DNA from: Hyaloperonospora brassicae | Taxonomy: Eukaryota; Oomycota; Peronosporomycetes; Peronosporales; Peronosporaceae | Direction: 5' to 3' | Assembly: GCA_947650285.1 (NCBI GenBank) | Contig: CANTFL010000945.1 | Span: forward strand, 1 to 64,000 | DNA length: 64,000 nucleotides | Part shown: positions 22,586-33,300 of the stretch, one piece after another | Numbering within the stretch: position 1 is the stretch's first letter | Layout of the letters: the number at the start of each line of letters is the position of its first letter | Program-made: the position numbers and the translations under genes | The notes under the pieces: model-generated | What the model was told of the DNA's origin: nothing | Seen by the model: the letters and a program-made list of their open reading frames with translations, nothing else | Databases searched by the model: none

Positions 22586-23150
22586 GCCTCCCCACGTAAA
22601 ACGTAGGATGCGTGCGCATCTTACGTGGCAATTTGATCGTGTATGCATTGCCCTTGCGATGCAACACTCGAAATGGCCCAATGTATTTCGGCAGTAGTTT
22701 ACTACTGCCGACACTAGTGACTGCATGTCCAGGTAAGTTTGCCGTAGACAGTAGTACTAGGTCGTTAACCTTAAATGAAAGAACATTTGCTCTTACATTA
22801 TTGTCTGCGTTCCGTTTCTGGCGGTCCACCGCATTTTTGATGGAGTCCTGAACGAAACGGACTACCGCCTTTCGAGTCAGCAGGATGTTCTCTGCTGACT
22901 CTTTGTTTTGTCGCTCAGTGCGCTTCGTGAGCACTGCTAAGAGATTGTTCTCTTCATCAGTGAGGTTGTCTTCTTCCTCGCTGAAATTAATCGTTGACGA
23001 TGCTGAATATACCAGCATCGTCATCATCATCCGAGTCAGTGATAGCGTCGCCGCTATTATTGAGGTGATTTTCTTCATCGATGTCGACCTGATCGACATC
23101 GGCATAATACGTGACGACGTTAGCGTCGACACGTGATGAGCAAGAGCCAA
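21957..23150 (-). pseudogene. Integrase C-terminal region, Ser/Pro/Arg-rich linker and chromodomain of EL1
   Basis: The frame contains the integrase tail ([77 protein letters not shown]). A linker of about 150 residues rich in Ser, Pro and Arg follows, then a chromodomain ([33 protein letters not shown]). Chromodomains in this position guide integration to chromatin marks. The first 40 residues are out of frame with the upstream integrase. The stretch 21957-22585 is also coding on the other strand. Confidence 0.8.
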
Positions 23151-23382
23151 AACGGTTTTTGCTCGAGCGAGTCCCTCCCCCCATTAACCCAGAGTCACAC
23201 TCTAGAAGAACGGGCACACGTGGATGGCGTAGGCCATTCACGTAAAACGGTGTGTGCTGTGTTGAAGCATGGACCGAATTATTGATGGCGAGTTCCATTA
23301 TTGGAAGGAATTCGCTCCAACTCGAAAACGAGTGGACACATCCTCGAAGGATCTCTTCGAGGACACGGTTCGCACGTTCCGT

Positions 23383-24027
23383 CTAACCATCTGTTTCGGG
23401 ATGGTCAGAAGTGTACACCGTCAGCCGTGTTCCAAGAGAACGGAACACGGTTTGCCAAAATGCCGCCGTGAACCGAGGGTCACGGTCGGATACGAGTTTA
23501 CGGGGCAACCCGTGGAGTCGGAAGATCGTGTCAAGAAAGACACGAGCACAGCCGGGTGCCGTGATAGACTCGGGCACTGCAGCAAGATGCACCATCTTGC
23601 TGAACCGATCAACGAACACAAGAATGCCAGTATTCTTGTGTTCGTCTTCGGGAACCCCGAAGATAAAGTCGATTGAAACGGACTGCCAGCACTCTGCCGG
23701 GACCGGTAGAGGCTGTAATGGTGCACGAGATGAAGGACTAGTATTCACCCGTTGACAAACCTCGCAAGCACGTATGTACTTGCGTAAAAACTGATACTGG
23801 CGGGGCCAGTAAAAGTCACGACTTACAGTGAGGTAAGTCTTGTCTCTCCCACGATGGCCACTTGTTGGGACATCGTGACACTCATACATGATGCGTAATC
23901 GCAAATCATTATGAGTGGGGAAGACGAAACGAGGCGTGTCGTCGTCAACGGCTGTATAATATAACCGTCCGTTACGCGTTGTGTACCGATCCTCATCGGA
24001 TCGGTACAAAGCCGGTAAATTCTTCAA
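23383..24027 (-). pseudogene. Integrase zinc finger and catalytic core of EL1
   Basis: The HHCC finger is seen as HDVPTSGHRGRDKT and CEVCQRV. The DDE core has Asp in QSVSIDFIFGVPED and in LVSDRDPRF. The frame then stops at TAG directly after HPETDG, where EL2 reads CCG and continues PTERAN with the catalytic Glu. The remainder, with AINNSVHASTQHTPFYVNG, continues in the frame 22987-23298. This copy of integrase is therefore truncated by a private mutation. Confidence 0.85.
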
Positions 24028-25561
24028 TGATTACTGGATGGATGAACCAGATGATCAATTAATCGCAGAAGATCCTTATCTTCTGCGTATGCCTTTCGTA
24101 CGTCGTCAAGTAAGCTTGACGACGGAACACTGGCTGTCAGTGTCGCAACGGTGGGCTTATCCCCACTGTTGAATTGTGCGACCGGCTCGAAATCGGGCCG
24201 GCGCGAAAGCGCATCAGCGATGACGTTTTGCCGTCCTGGTTTATACTCCACGTAGAAGTTATACTACGCGAAGAAAGACAGCCACCTCGCCATCCTTTGC
24301 GAAAGGTGTGGGCTGTTCACGGCCGTGCGTAATGACGCATGGTCCGTATAGACAACAAACGGTCTATCACCCAAGAGATAGACGCGAAACTTAGCCAGTG
24401 CATATTTCATGGCAAGGAGTTCCTTGTCATGCCATGGGTCATTGCGCTCAGCTGCTTGAAGCTGACACGACTGATAACAGATGACGCGCTCCGCGCCATC
24501 TGCGTCAAACTGCGTTAATGCACAGCCGATTGCAAAATCGCTGGCGTCACAGACCACATGAAATGGTCTGTCCTGATCTGCAATCGCCAAGATCGGCGAT
24601 TGCATCAAGATTTGCTTGATACCTTCAAAGGAAATATGACAGTCAGCGTTCCATGACCACTTCACATTTTTCTTGAGCAAGCAAGAAAGATGAACAGTCA
24701 TCTCGGCGTAGTTGCGCGAGTACTTGTGCAAGTACGCCGCTAGACCAAGGAACTTCCTTAGTCCCTTGACATCGACTGGCACTGGCCAGTCGGTGATCGC
24801 CTTGATCTTTTTGGGATCAGGGCGTACGCCGTGTTTACCCACGATGCACCCAAGAAGTGGTATTTCGCTAGCCGCGAATATAAACTTCTTGAGGTTGGCG
24901 TACAACTTATACTTGCGCATAAGTTGAAGAACCTGACGAACGTGAGTTCTGTGAACTTCAACGTCCGTCTTTCCGTCCATAGCCCGGCTATGGCTGAACA
25001 CATCGTCGAAGTAACTCGGTGCGAAGTCTCGCACCGGTCTTAATAGATTCGTGACACATCTGTTGAATGTTGCAGGGGCATCACTAGCCACTCCCACAGC
25101 ATCCCGCTGGGGGTGCTCACTGCCGTAAACGGTATTTCCCGTTCACGCATGAGGATCTGATAGAATCCATCCATCAGATCCATGGTCGATAAGATGGTAC
25201 TCTTTGACATACCATCTATGAATATGCCCTTCCTTGGTATCGGCGTCTGAGCCGGTACCGTTGCAGCATTCAATTTGTTGAATGCGTGCACTATTCGTCA
25301 TTCTCCTGTGGCCTTTCGCACACAGAAGGTCCGAGAGCTGTGAGGGGATGTTGATTTCCTCAAATGGCCCGATGCTAAGCGATCGGCAAAGAACTTGTCG
25401 ATCGCTAGTACTTGTTCACGAGGAAGTGGCCACTGCTTCATGACACAGTACTTCGAGCCCGGTTTGAGCTCGATCTCGTGTCGAGTGTCTTTGTCCTTAG
25501 GCAACTCGCAAGGTACGGATTCAGGGAATACGTCCTTGAATTCGATCAAATCCCTATACAA
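24024..25561 (-). pseudogene. Reverse transcriptase and RNase H of EL1
   Basis: Pieces at 25298-25561 (KDVFPESVPCELPKDKDTRH, LPREQVLAIDKFF), 25040-25291 (MDLMDGFYQILMRE) and 24264-25097 (SYFDDVFSHS, the YxDD active site; CDASDFAIGCALTQF and YTDHASLRT of RNase H) make up one polyprotein region. Breaks: TGA replaces the Trp expected in the GEWRIVHAFNKLN context, 19 bp are deleted near 25080 compared with EL2 56920-56940, and TAG follows SFFA before YNFYVEYKPG. The first and last are shared with EL2. Confidence 0.85.
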
Positions 25562-25579
25562 AGGATTTGCCTAAAGTGA

Positions 25580-26830
25580 CTACCAGGATTGAGACGTGTT
25601 AAGCTCAATCCGAGTCTTCTCATCGAGGACACTTTCGTCCATCGATGAGCTGCTGAGAACCCGTTCGTTCTCAGCAAATATTGTTGCCGACCGAATATCG
25701 GCTACATACTCATCCTCCGCGACGAGTATGCAGATCTGCTTGACTTTGCCACTACGCAGATCACGCAAGAACCGTTTCGGTTCTAGCGTTAGAAACTGAG
25801 TTATCTCTGAAGTTAACTTCGGAGACACAATCAGATCAAGCGTATAAGCGCCTACGCTTGATCCGTCATCGACCAAGACGTTCAACGTCTCGGTTTCTTC
25901 CTGGAAACTTGCTTCCACAGGTTGCTGAGGGCCTGATCCCTCAGCAAGTGACTCTTGAGGAATTCCTTCCTCAAGTACGTGGGGACTTATTCCCTCGACG
26001 TCTTTTGACTGTGGCTGTGCAACCACAGTCAGGCACCGATCCTCTACGGTCGACTCTCCAGTCGACCTAGGATTTCCATGTTGCCCTTTGGAGGCAACAG
26101 GTTTCTTACTTCTAAGAAGCTGCCCGATAGGCATGCATCCATGTCCCGGTCCACTCGACTTATTCGAGTGGTGGACCTTCGTCGCCGCCTGTACTTCTGT
26201 ACAGCCGCCGGGAGCTTGCTCCACAGTGTAGTGATCAACTACCCTGTGATCTTGTGCAGTCGTGCTAACGACCGTACCGCAAGTGAGGCCATCGCACTCA
26301 CTCGCAGAACATCCACACGCTTGTGGACGCTCCAAGATGTTCATCAGATGGCCATCTGATGAAAAAGCGGCAGTCATCTTCACGAATCGATGCTGCCAGC
26401 TCACTCTTGGCTCGTACCTTCTGAGCCAAGGTAATCCCAGGATGACATCAAATTTGTCATCCAGATCCAGTACGATGAAGTCATCATCGTACTGTTCGCC
26501 CTCTAACGTGTAGTGGATTCCTACTACACGTTTCTCAACGGTAATCTATGCGCCTGTTGCAAGGCGCACCGTCATCCTCGTGGGGGGAATGTCGCGCTCA
26601 ACTAACTTGAGCCTACGACCCTCTAGTGACTGGCGTCGAACAACTTTGTTCGACGCCTCACAGTCAACTAGGGCGCGAATGACAAATCATTTGTCGCTTC
26701 CAACTTCAAGGTGATGAGCGAAACGTCATCACCAGGTGCATAGAAACACAATGATTGTGTATCTGGAGCAACTTTCGTCAAGAGATTTGCAAATTCTCTT
26801 GAGGTTGCTGGATCAGTAGGGCGCTCCGCC
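25580..26830 (-). pseudogene. Protease region and protease-RT linker of EL1
   Basis: The protease region (about 26400-26830) matches EL2, where VDCGASNNFV and VILGLPWLRR are the aspartic protease landmarks. In EL1 the frame is broken by TAG at 26548-26546. The linker (25580-26404) is an open frame of about 274 residues rich in Cys, Ser, Gln and Glu, including an unusual Cys cluster (ACGCSASECDGLTCGT), acidic stretches and KTRIELNTSQSW. I do not recognise a domain in the linker. It may be a spacer or an accessory domain specific to this lineage. Confidence 0.65.
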
Positions 26831-26831
26831 C

Positions 26832-27074
26832 CTACTGACCCCGACCATTTTTTGATGGTTCGTCTCGCTGTTGCGGTTTCACAACAGCGCTGGACCTACG
26901 CCCATTGCCCTTTCTGGAAAATGGTCGTCCATTTCGTTCAGTACTGTTTGGTACTGGGCGTGGAGCACTACACTCGTATGCGTAGTGCCCTAACTTCTGA
27001 CAGCGATTGCACTTCTGCAATTGCTTGTTGTTTGTAGAGCGAGGTCTCTCGCTCTCAACATAGCAGAGGTCCAT
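26832..27074 (-). pseudogene. Gag C-terminal zinc knuckle of EL1
   Basis: The frame reads CNRCQKLGHYAYEC, a perfect CX2CX4HX4C retroviral knuckle for RNA packaging, followed by an Arg/Lys-rich tail. It is separated from the main gag frame by the in-frame TAA at 27080-27078. The same TAA exists in EL2, where the knuckle's first Cys codon has become TGA. Confidence 0.85.
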
Positions 27075-27161
27075 TGGTTATGGACCTCCGATCTCTTGTC
27101 GTCTCTGTGGACGATAAGAGTTTGAGCTAGCATAAGCCTGTCTCATGCTAAAGTCTTCCTG

Positions 27162-27986
27162 TTACGCGGCTGATATCGCATCTTCTAGCGTATTCAGCTC
27201 AAGGCGGAACAATTGGCTCCTGACGGGCCCTTCTGCGAGCACTTGCATGGACACCGTAATCAACGTGTGTTCATGGACTGGGTTAGCAGTGATACTACTC
27301 GCAAGGAGTCGTATATGTTGTGCGCAAGCGTGCACATCACGCTTACCCTGCTTGAGTTTCAGGAGCTCTGGACGAGCCCTGAACTCAGCCCGTGGCTGCT
27401 CGAACATTTGTCTGAGCCGGGCCTTGAAGTCATCTAGCGACCTAAACACATTTGTGTCGCTACTCTCGAGTCCCAGGGACCAAGTTTTGGCACGTCCTGC
27501 CAAGTGGGTTTGAGCAAATGTGAGCTTCATTTCTCTATCGTCGACACGACTTGCCTTCAAGGCTCTGTCGAGTTCGACAAACCACAGTAACAGGGAGTCC
27601 TCCGGGACTCCACTGTACTTGGAGATGTCAACCTTCATGACCTCGGGACGACGCGCATGCGCGGTCCCGCCCACAGCAGCATGGAATTGCTGCTGTCTCA
27701 ACAGCTCCGTCTGTTGAGCACCGAGTTCTCTCAACTGCTCGGCCTGTTGAGAGCCTTGCTGGTGAAGCAAGGCTATTTTCTCCCTCTCGAGAGCAAGTTC
27801 ATATTGTATGAACTTGGCGATAGCGGCATGTTGTTGGTCTCTGTCTAGAGACTCCAAGATGGCGCTAACAACGAGTTCGCCTACGGTAGAACTCATGCGT
27901 TCTACCGCACTCCATTCGATGTCACTCAAATGGGTAAACCCTTCACGCGTGGCGTGAAAGGTCTCTTCATCATCCAACATGTTCAT
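27162..27986 (-). CDS. Gag capsid-like protein of EL1
   Basis: 274 residues. An N-terminal segment is rich in Gln, Leu and Glu (LALEREKIALLHQQGSQQAE, likely coiled coil). Then comes the retrotransposon gag core (KYSGVPEDSLLLWFVELDRA, THLAGRAKTWSLGL, ARLRQMFEQPRAEFRARPEL). It ends at TAA 27164-27162, a stop also present in EL2. The start codons (two ATGs) lie in an 11-bp hairpin at 27971-27994. A putative primer binding site (TGGTAGCACTCTGTAG on the element strand) follows the LTR. The tRNA was not identified. Confidence 0.85.
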   Translation of the reverse strand: MNMLDDEETFHATREGFTHLSDIEWSAVERMSSTVGELVVSAILESLDRDQQHAAIAKFIQYELALEREKIALLHQQGSQQAEQLRELGAQQTELLRQQQFHAAVGGTAHARRPEVMKVDISKYSGVPEDSLLLWFVELDRALKASRVDDREMKLTFAQTHLAGRAKTWSLGLESSDTNVFRSLDDFKARLRQMFEQPRAEFRARPELLKLKQGKRDVHACAQHIRLLASSITANPVHEHTLITVSMQVLAEGPVRSQLFRLELNTLEDAISAA

Positions 27987-28030
27987 GTTGGATGTTGTGG
28001 TCCTTGGAAGGACTACAGAGTGCTACCAGG

Positions 28031-28416
28031 TGTAACGGGGAAAACCCTTGCGTGAACTTAACGCAAGGGATTTGGGTGCCCCGACAGACGTACACAAGGC
28101 AAGCGAGGAAGCGTAGGTAGGGTAACAGCAGAACTGTTGTATTAATATAATTAAGTCTTTTAACTACTCTCTCTCTGTTTGACTTAACTTAATTATGCTA
28201 ATATAACTGAGTGTATGGTGACGTCTCGTCACCACTCATTGCGCGCGTCTTGCGGCGATTGGTGGGTTAATATCATCAAGATATCAACCAATGAACAGAC
28301 TCTTTGGTCGCTTCACCACTATCGGTGATATTATTCAAAGAATATTCAACTTAATATTCTTTATTGTCATTGTTTCTTTAAAGTGACAATTCCATGTAAC
28401 GGCCTGCCCCGTTACA
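28031..28416 (-). repeat. 5' LTR of EL1
   Basis: 386 bp, bounded by TGTAACGGGG and CCCCGTTACA, followed directly by the CGTTC target duplication at 28417-28421. It contains hairpins such as CCCTTGCGT / ACGCAAGGG and GGTGACG-TCT-CGTCACC. It differs from the 3' LTR at many sites plus a 9-bp deletion. Confidence 0.9.
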
Positions 28417-30249
28417 CGTTCGATACGTCGTCGTTAGAATTAGGGGGTAGTATCCGAAATAATAGAATTTAAAATTTTAAAAAGCATCGCTCACGTCGCC
28501 CGACTCTCACTTATCGAATATGCCGCGTGTAGAGGTAATCACGTCACTGGAAGAAGACAGCACGTGATAGATTATTTAACGGCATCGAAACATGCACGCT
28601 ATGATTAGCAAATGGGTTTTACATGTATATATGGACGTGCATGGCGCTATAGAACGATACAAGGCGCTACTAGTGGCCGATGGAAATGACCAGGCATTTG
28701 AACGCGAGAACAACCTTAGGTTTATTGTAGAACTCGACATGACTAGCGGAAAAATTCTGTCGGCAGACCGAACGCGGGGAGTGCGCGAAAGGCACTATGG
28801 TATTTCGACAAAGTATTTAAAGGCATGAAAAGAAGAAGAAATCGAGATACATCTAGAGAGAGCCAGAAGGTATGACCTACAAGTGATGACGAGCTACGCA
28901 AGGCCGAGGCGAGATATCCGAGTGAAATTTGCCTGCATTTAGTGAAACGTCTTTATGGATTTAAACAAGTAGAAATGCTGTGGAACTGGCCTCTGTATTG
29001 CAAGCTAATACAAGCAGGGTATTCGTAGTGAGTCACTGATGTATGCATGCATTACTAAAATAACGATAGGGAAGTGGTGATTGGGACGTATGCGGATGAC
29101 TTGCTGGCAGCCGCGACGCGTGATCAACTTATCGAAGAACTCGGCAGCCCAATGATTAGATTGAAAGTTAAGTGCCTTGGCACCGTTGAAAACTTCCTCG
29201 GGATGCGCAATGATTACCATGCCGCAATCGTATACGGTTTTGATCAAAAAGCAATTGAAGGCAAAATTGTTGCGCAAGAATCGTCTCGAGAAGGCCAATG
29301 CAGTACGAGCGCATATGGATAAAAAGTCGCCACTGGAGTCATAAAGCGACCAAGCGGTACCGACAAGTGTACTCGGACCAGCAGAAATTCCAACAGTGAA
29401 AAGATTTATAATCTCTCGTCGGCAGCGTATTATGGATGCCTGGTGCAGTCGATCCGATTTGGTGTATTCCGTCCACAGAGCCACATCCTAGAGCCACGGA
29501 CTGACGGATCAAGATTTATGTTTTCGCGCAGAATATTACAATACTTATCAGGGACGTCCAGCTTGATATTACACATGAGAGGGACTTATTGCGATGAGAA
29601 ATTGAAATTAAAAGCTTCACTAACGCCGAATTTGCTTATAAAATTAGTAAGCGAAACTTCTTCGGCGGCGCTATTTATTCATAAATGGCATGTCAGTAGA
29701 ATGACACGTGAAGCAACAGTCATCTATCGCGCTATCGACTGTCGAAGCTAAGTTCATGGCTGCCGCGATCGGTGCAAAAGAGATGATAGGTGTGCGCTAA
29801 ATATGTTTTGCGAATTGGGGATACGAGCGTAGCTGCCAATGGCGATGCTAAATGACAATAAATCCTTTATCACGCAAATTGATAACAATGGGACGCGAGT
29901 ATTCAGAAGAAAGTTGAATAAAAAAGATGGAGTTTTTGCGTGATAGCAGAAAAAAGAGCGGTGGAACCGCAAATTCTTTGTACGGAGAAGATGCTGAAGG
30001 TCGTGCTCACGAAAAGAGCCTACCAGCTACATCTTATTATATTAGGTACGTTCGGGCGCAGGTGCAGTAAGAGTAGTTTTAAAAGTGTACTAGAAAGTCG
30101 GGAGGTCTTGCTCTGGACCCACGCATATGTAGGACAAATTCACTCATTAGAAATTGATCTAGACCAATCCGCAAAACATACTATTGGAAGTGAAAGAATC
30201 AGCGAGGAACTATAGCTTCAAAAGTCGATCTACAAAAAAGTCCAGCTGA

Positions 30250-31500
30250 AACTTTTCACGCGCACGCTTCAATTGCGTCAGATTTTGATCGATAGATATT
30301 TTTCACTTAAATGCTAGATCTCCTTACGAGCTGACATAGGCTCGTCAACAAGAACGAAAATCTGACTCGTTCATTAAATGTGCGACAGCATGCTCGGCGC
30401 CATATTTTGCACGATTGGACACTTGATACTGGCTGTTAGCGCGAAACATCTGTCCCTCTCGCGCTATAAATCCTTGCACAATTTATAAAAGCGCTTAAAT
30501 ATCGCGGATGTCGATTGGTCCACTAAATGACCTAAGCAGTGTTTCCTCCTCCATCGCATCGTTCTATGGACTTGCGCGGTGGTCACCACGGTCTATTATG
30601 GCGTATATAAAGCACCGTGACAAGAAAGGAGTTTATACGAGTTTCCTCGTTCAGTGAAGAGGATCCACATTCGTCGAGCAAATAACAGCCTGGATTTCTT
30701 ATTAAGACTGACGTCAGCGTCCTCGTCAAGAAAGACGACTATATGAAACCTTTAAGGGTGGAGGGGCTGACGTCGAATGAACCAATTGGGAGTACATAAA
30801 AGGCATTGCAAATAATAAATCTCTTCGTATATCTCAAAAAAAATGCACGACATCTAATAAAGCCGATTATAAAGGAAAGGTTGCCTCAGAATCTCTGAAT
30901 ATTAGACACAAATCAGACGATTACCTTCTTACGAGACAGGGAAAGCCTAAATCCCGAGACAAATGGCGCATTCAAAACCGTTTACCTTTTTTTTCATTTG
31001 TCTCAATGCATACATCGGCAGGCTTGTCATGCCACGCTTCACGCCCACCATTTTAAATGCTGGCTATGAAAGATGTTCACGCCTGCGTCAACGAGTGTTC
31101 GACTCGGCAATGGTTTCCGTGGTTCTGACGATATATAAATAAGATATTGATATAAAATTCATGTTTAGTACTATAGTTTTCTCTCTGAACCAAGACCATG
31201 GAGCCGTGACGCGTTCAGAAGAAAAAAATACACACCTCCAGTATTAAATCCATTCCACTTTTCTAAAATCTGTCGAAGCAAAATCCATGCTTGAGTTTAA
31301 TAGCGAAGTGTAATTTGTCATGGTCTCGCTCCTCGTGCGCGGTTCTAATGGAATTAATGGCTCCGCGATCACCACTATCACTCGGATTGCTACTGCTACG
31401 ATAAATCTCTTTTGAGTCACCGGCAAAACCACGACGGCCAGCGACCTCATGTCTCTCAATGCATGCATCAAATGAATGCGAGTGTGGTAAAGTCACTAAT
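30250..31500. other. Probable 3' end of C1 and unclassified flank
   Basis: A TATA-like box (GCGTATATAAAGC, about 30602-30612) followed by a pyrimidine-rich stretch resembles the promoter end of a Copia LTR, consistent with C1 ending here. I could not match it to a left LTR. The rest contains only short frames. Confidence 0.3.
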
Positions 31501-33300
31501 TAAATGATGGGACGTGGATCGGTGGCCACCCAGTTAAGGTGTCACTTACTGGTGGAAAACGGGTCTATGGGACTTGGCGATCCAATGAGGAGATGGAAAC
31601 AGATCTCAACGAGAATCGGCGATCTGGTCCAACTGTCACCAGACTGATGGATACGGATCGACCTGAGACGGAGCGATCTGGGACAAGCCGACAAATTGAA
31701 CGATTTCCATGGAGCGATCTGGGACAAGGATCTGGGACCAGGAGATGTGATATAACTCTGTGACGAAGGTGTAACATCCTGCAGATTGGTGATACTCTCT
31801 ACTGATCTCCCAAAGGGAGTACTGCTTTAGGTTAATTATGGCCCGACCTGGAAGTGGGGATGTTTGTGGAAGTCCGTGGGACCGTTGTAAGAACTGTGGA
31901 TGGTCCCATTGAGCAGATAAACTCTTGGTGATGGTATCGGAGTACACACAATCAACGGAAGAACATATATGGCCGGATTGCACTATGTAGATCCTCAACT
32001 ATCTCGAATTGGGCATCAGATCGGTCATGTTCGCCACTTATAATATATTTATCGCTGATGAGACTTTCGGATCATGACAGACATGCTTGTTGAAGGTCCG
32101 TGAGTGATGTCGTAAAAGTTCATATCGAAAGAGCCAGTTGAAGCCGGTTGAATTGACGTCGCAAGGCGGATTTGGACACATTTGGTATTTGAGTACTATT
32201 TTGGACCTTTTGGTATCAAATTGAGTATTTGGTACCACATATGGAATTTGCTCCTTTTTGGTGTCTAGGTGCGATATCGGGAGTGTTGGCGCTATCTTTG
32301 GAGTTTAGGTCACGAAATTTCGAAAAGTGTTCAAGGGGGCGGTCAAGATTAATGGTGATATCGACTTGGAGAGTGGCCTACGGTTGGGAATAGGCTTAAG
32401 AGATATGTTGGCTAATAATTGCTTGGTAAATAAACAGACTTGAACTCTACTTCTTGTGCACACGACGCGCTTTTCTCCCCTCCTCTCCGGGCAAGATAGA
32501 TTTGGCTTCTCCGGCGGGTCAAGGCACGCGTGTTACAAGGACACAGAAGACCGATCTCGGGATATCTGGCCCGGATCAATCAAGTACTCACACTCAACTC
32601 AACTGCTATGGTAGCAGCAACACAAGGAAAAGGAAAAGGACATTGGACCTAAGATCGCAAGACGGCTCGAGTGGTCAGAAGATCTGGACAAGGCGTTCAA
32701 AACAAGACCGAGCAAGATCGAAGCGATCTACTAGACATATCGGCGTGTTTCATTTTGGAGAAACCAAGAACCGATCTGTCCAGATTGCGCACTTCCGGCG
32801 AGATCGGCCGATCCCTAGACCAGATCGGATCGATATCAACGCAAGGTCGACGCAAGACTATTATTTACTGAGTGAAGATTTTCGCACAGCGAAGACCCCG
32901 ATCTTAAAGACAAATCGAGATCGATGTGATTCAAGATTAGATCACGACATCTCCAAAAAGAGATCGCCGCGACTCGATATCAGGATCGCGGAACCCCTGT
33001 TCGTGGTGTGAAGATTTCCGCACCGGAAGCGAATGCTCAACCCCGAACCCTCAGCGAGATCGACATCTCCCAAGGCCATTACGAAGAGCTCAAGCCAGCC
33101 CAACCGACGGGTACATAAGGTGAGCACAAGGCTATACAACAAGGCACGGATCGGAGTACCCCCTCCGTGAGTCGGCAAGTCTGGGCAACTGGAAGATTGA
33201 CATTTACTGAAGCAATTTTGTGAGATCGACTTTACCACACGAGCGTGGTCGAATCGATCCATGATACGAGTCATCTGACTTGTTTAGTAATACTAACAGC
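31500..33300 (+). mobile_element. GATC-rich retroelement fragment
   Basis: About 32 GATC sites were counted by eye in 1.8 kb. A direct repeat GAGCGATCTGGGACAAG occurs at about 31670 and 31712. Around 32420-32460, AATAAACAGACTTGAACTC looks like the 3' part of an LTR. It is followed by a 185-codon Arg/Asp/Ser-rich frame (32454-33011) that could be a gag remnant or be driven by GATC repetition. About 33080-33190 matches the inverted fragment at 14010-14110. The family was not identified and the ends are uncertain. Confidence 0.45.

Larger units (their letters stand above)
20452..28416 (-). mobile_element. EL1: nearly full-length Ty3/Gypsy chromovirus-type retrotransposon
   Basis: LTRs at 20452-20845 and 28031-28416 bound the element and 5-bp CGTTC duplications flank it. 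On the minus strand the order is gag, CCHC knuckle, protease, a long linker, RT, RNase H, integrase and chromodomain, which is Gypsy order. A second long ORF lies on the opposite strand in the 3' third. It is disabled by in-frame stops (TAA 27164-27162, TAA 27080-27078, TAG 26548-26546, a TGA before the RT core, a TAG after RNase H, a TAG in integrase) and a 19-bp deletion in RT near 25080. The two LTRs are only about 88% alike by eye. EL2 is a second copy in inverted orientation. Confidence 0.92.
16900..30250 (+). mobile_element. C1: degraded Ty1/Copia retrotransposon interrupted by EL1
   Basis: Copia landmarks appear in order on the plus strand. They are a Gln/Arg-rich gag-like stretch (17330-17760), a weak CCHC knuckle (RRCNLCAKIGYIARSFKH, about 18600-18660), the protease-site motif DWILDSKNSAHLVTT (about 18735), and integrase (19390-19600: YIVNFVDIRSKHVTLFVAKT, AGAAKKFEHFIEFFKE). 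After EL1 come RT (28605-28770: KWVLHVYMDVHGAIERYKA), the YADDLLA active site (29085-29105) and RNase H (about 29740-29830). All frames are broken. The order matches the Copia element at 46.6-50.7 kb. The LTRs were not delimited. Confidence 0.7.

Noticed and set aside
25858..26359. Plus-strand frames within the EL1 linker
   Set aside because: Unlike the 3' antisense ORF, these are short, overlap each other and show no coherent protein character; probably shadows of the linker.
32454..33011. 185-codon frame as a real gag gene
   Set aside because: Composition is dominated by Arg/Asp/Ser arising from GATC repetition; no gag motif or zinc knuckle is seen, so it is only mentioned inside the element.
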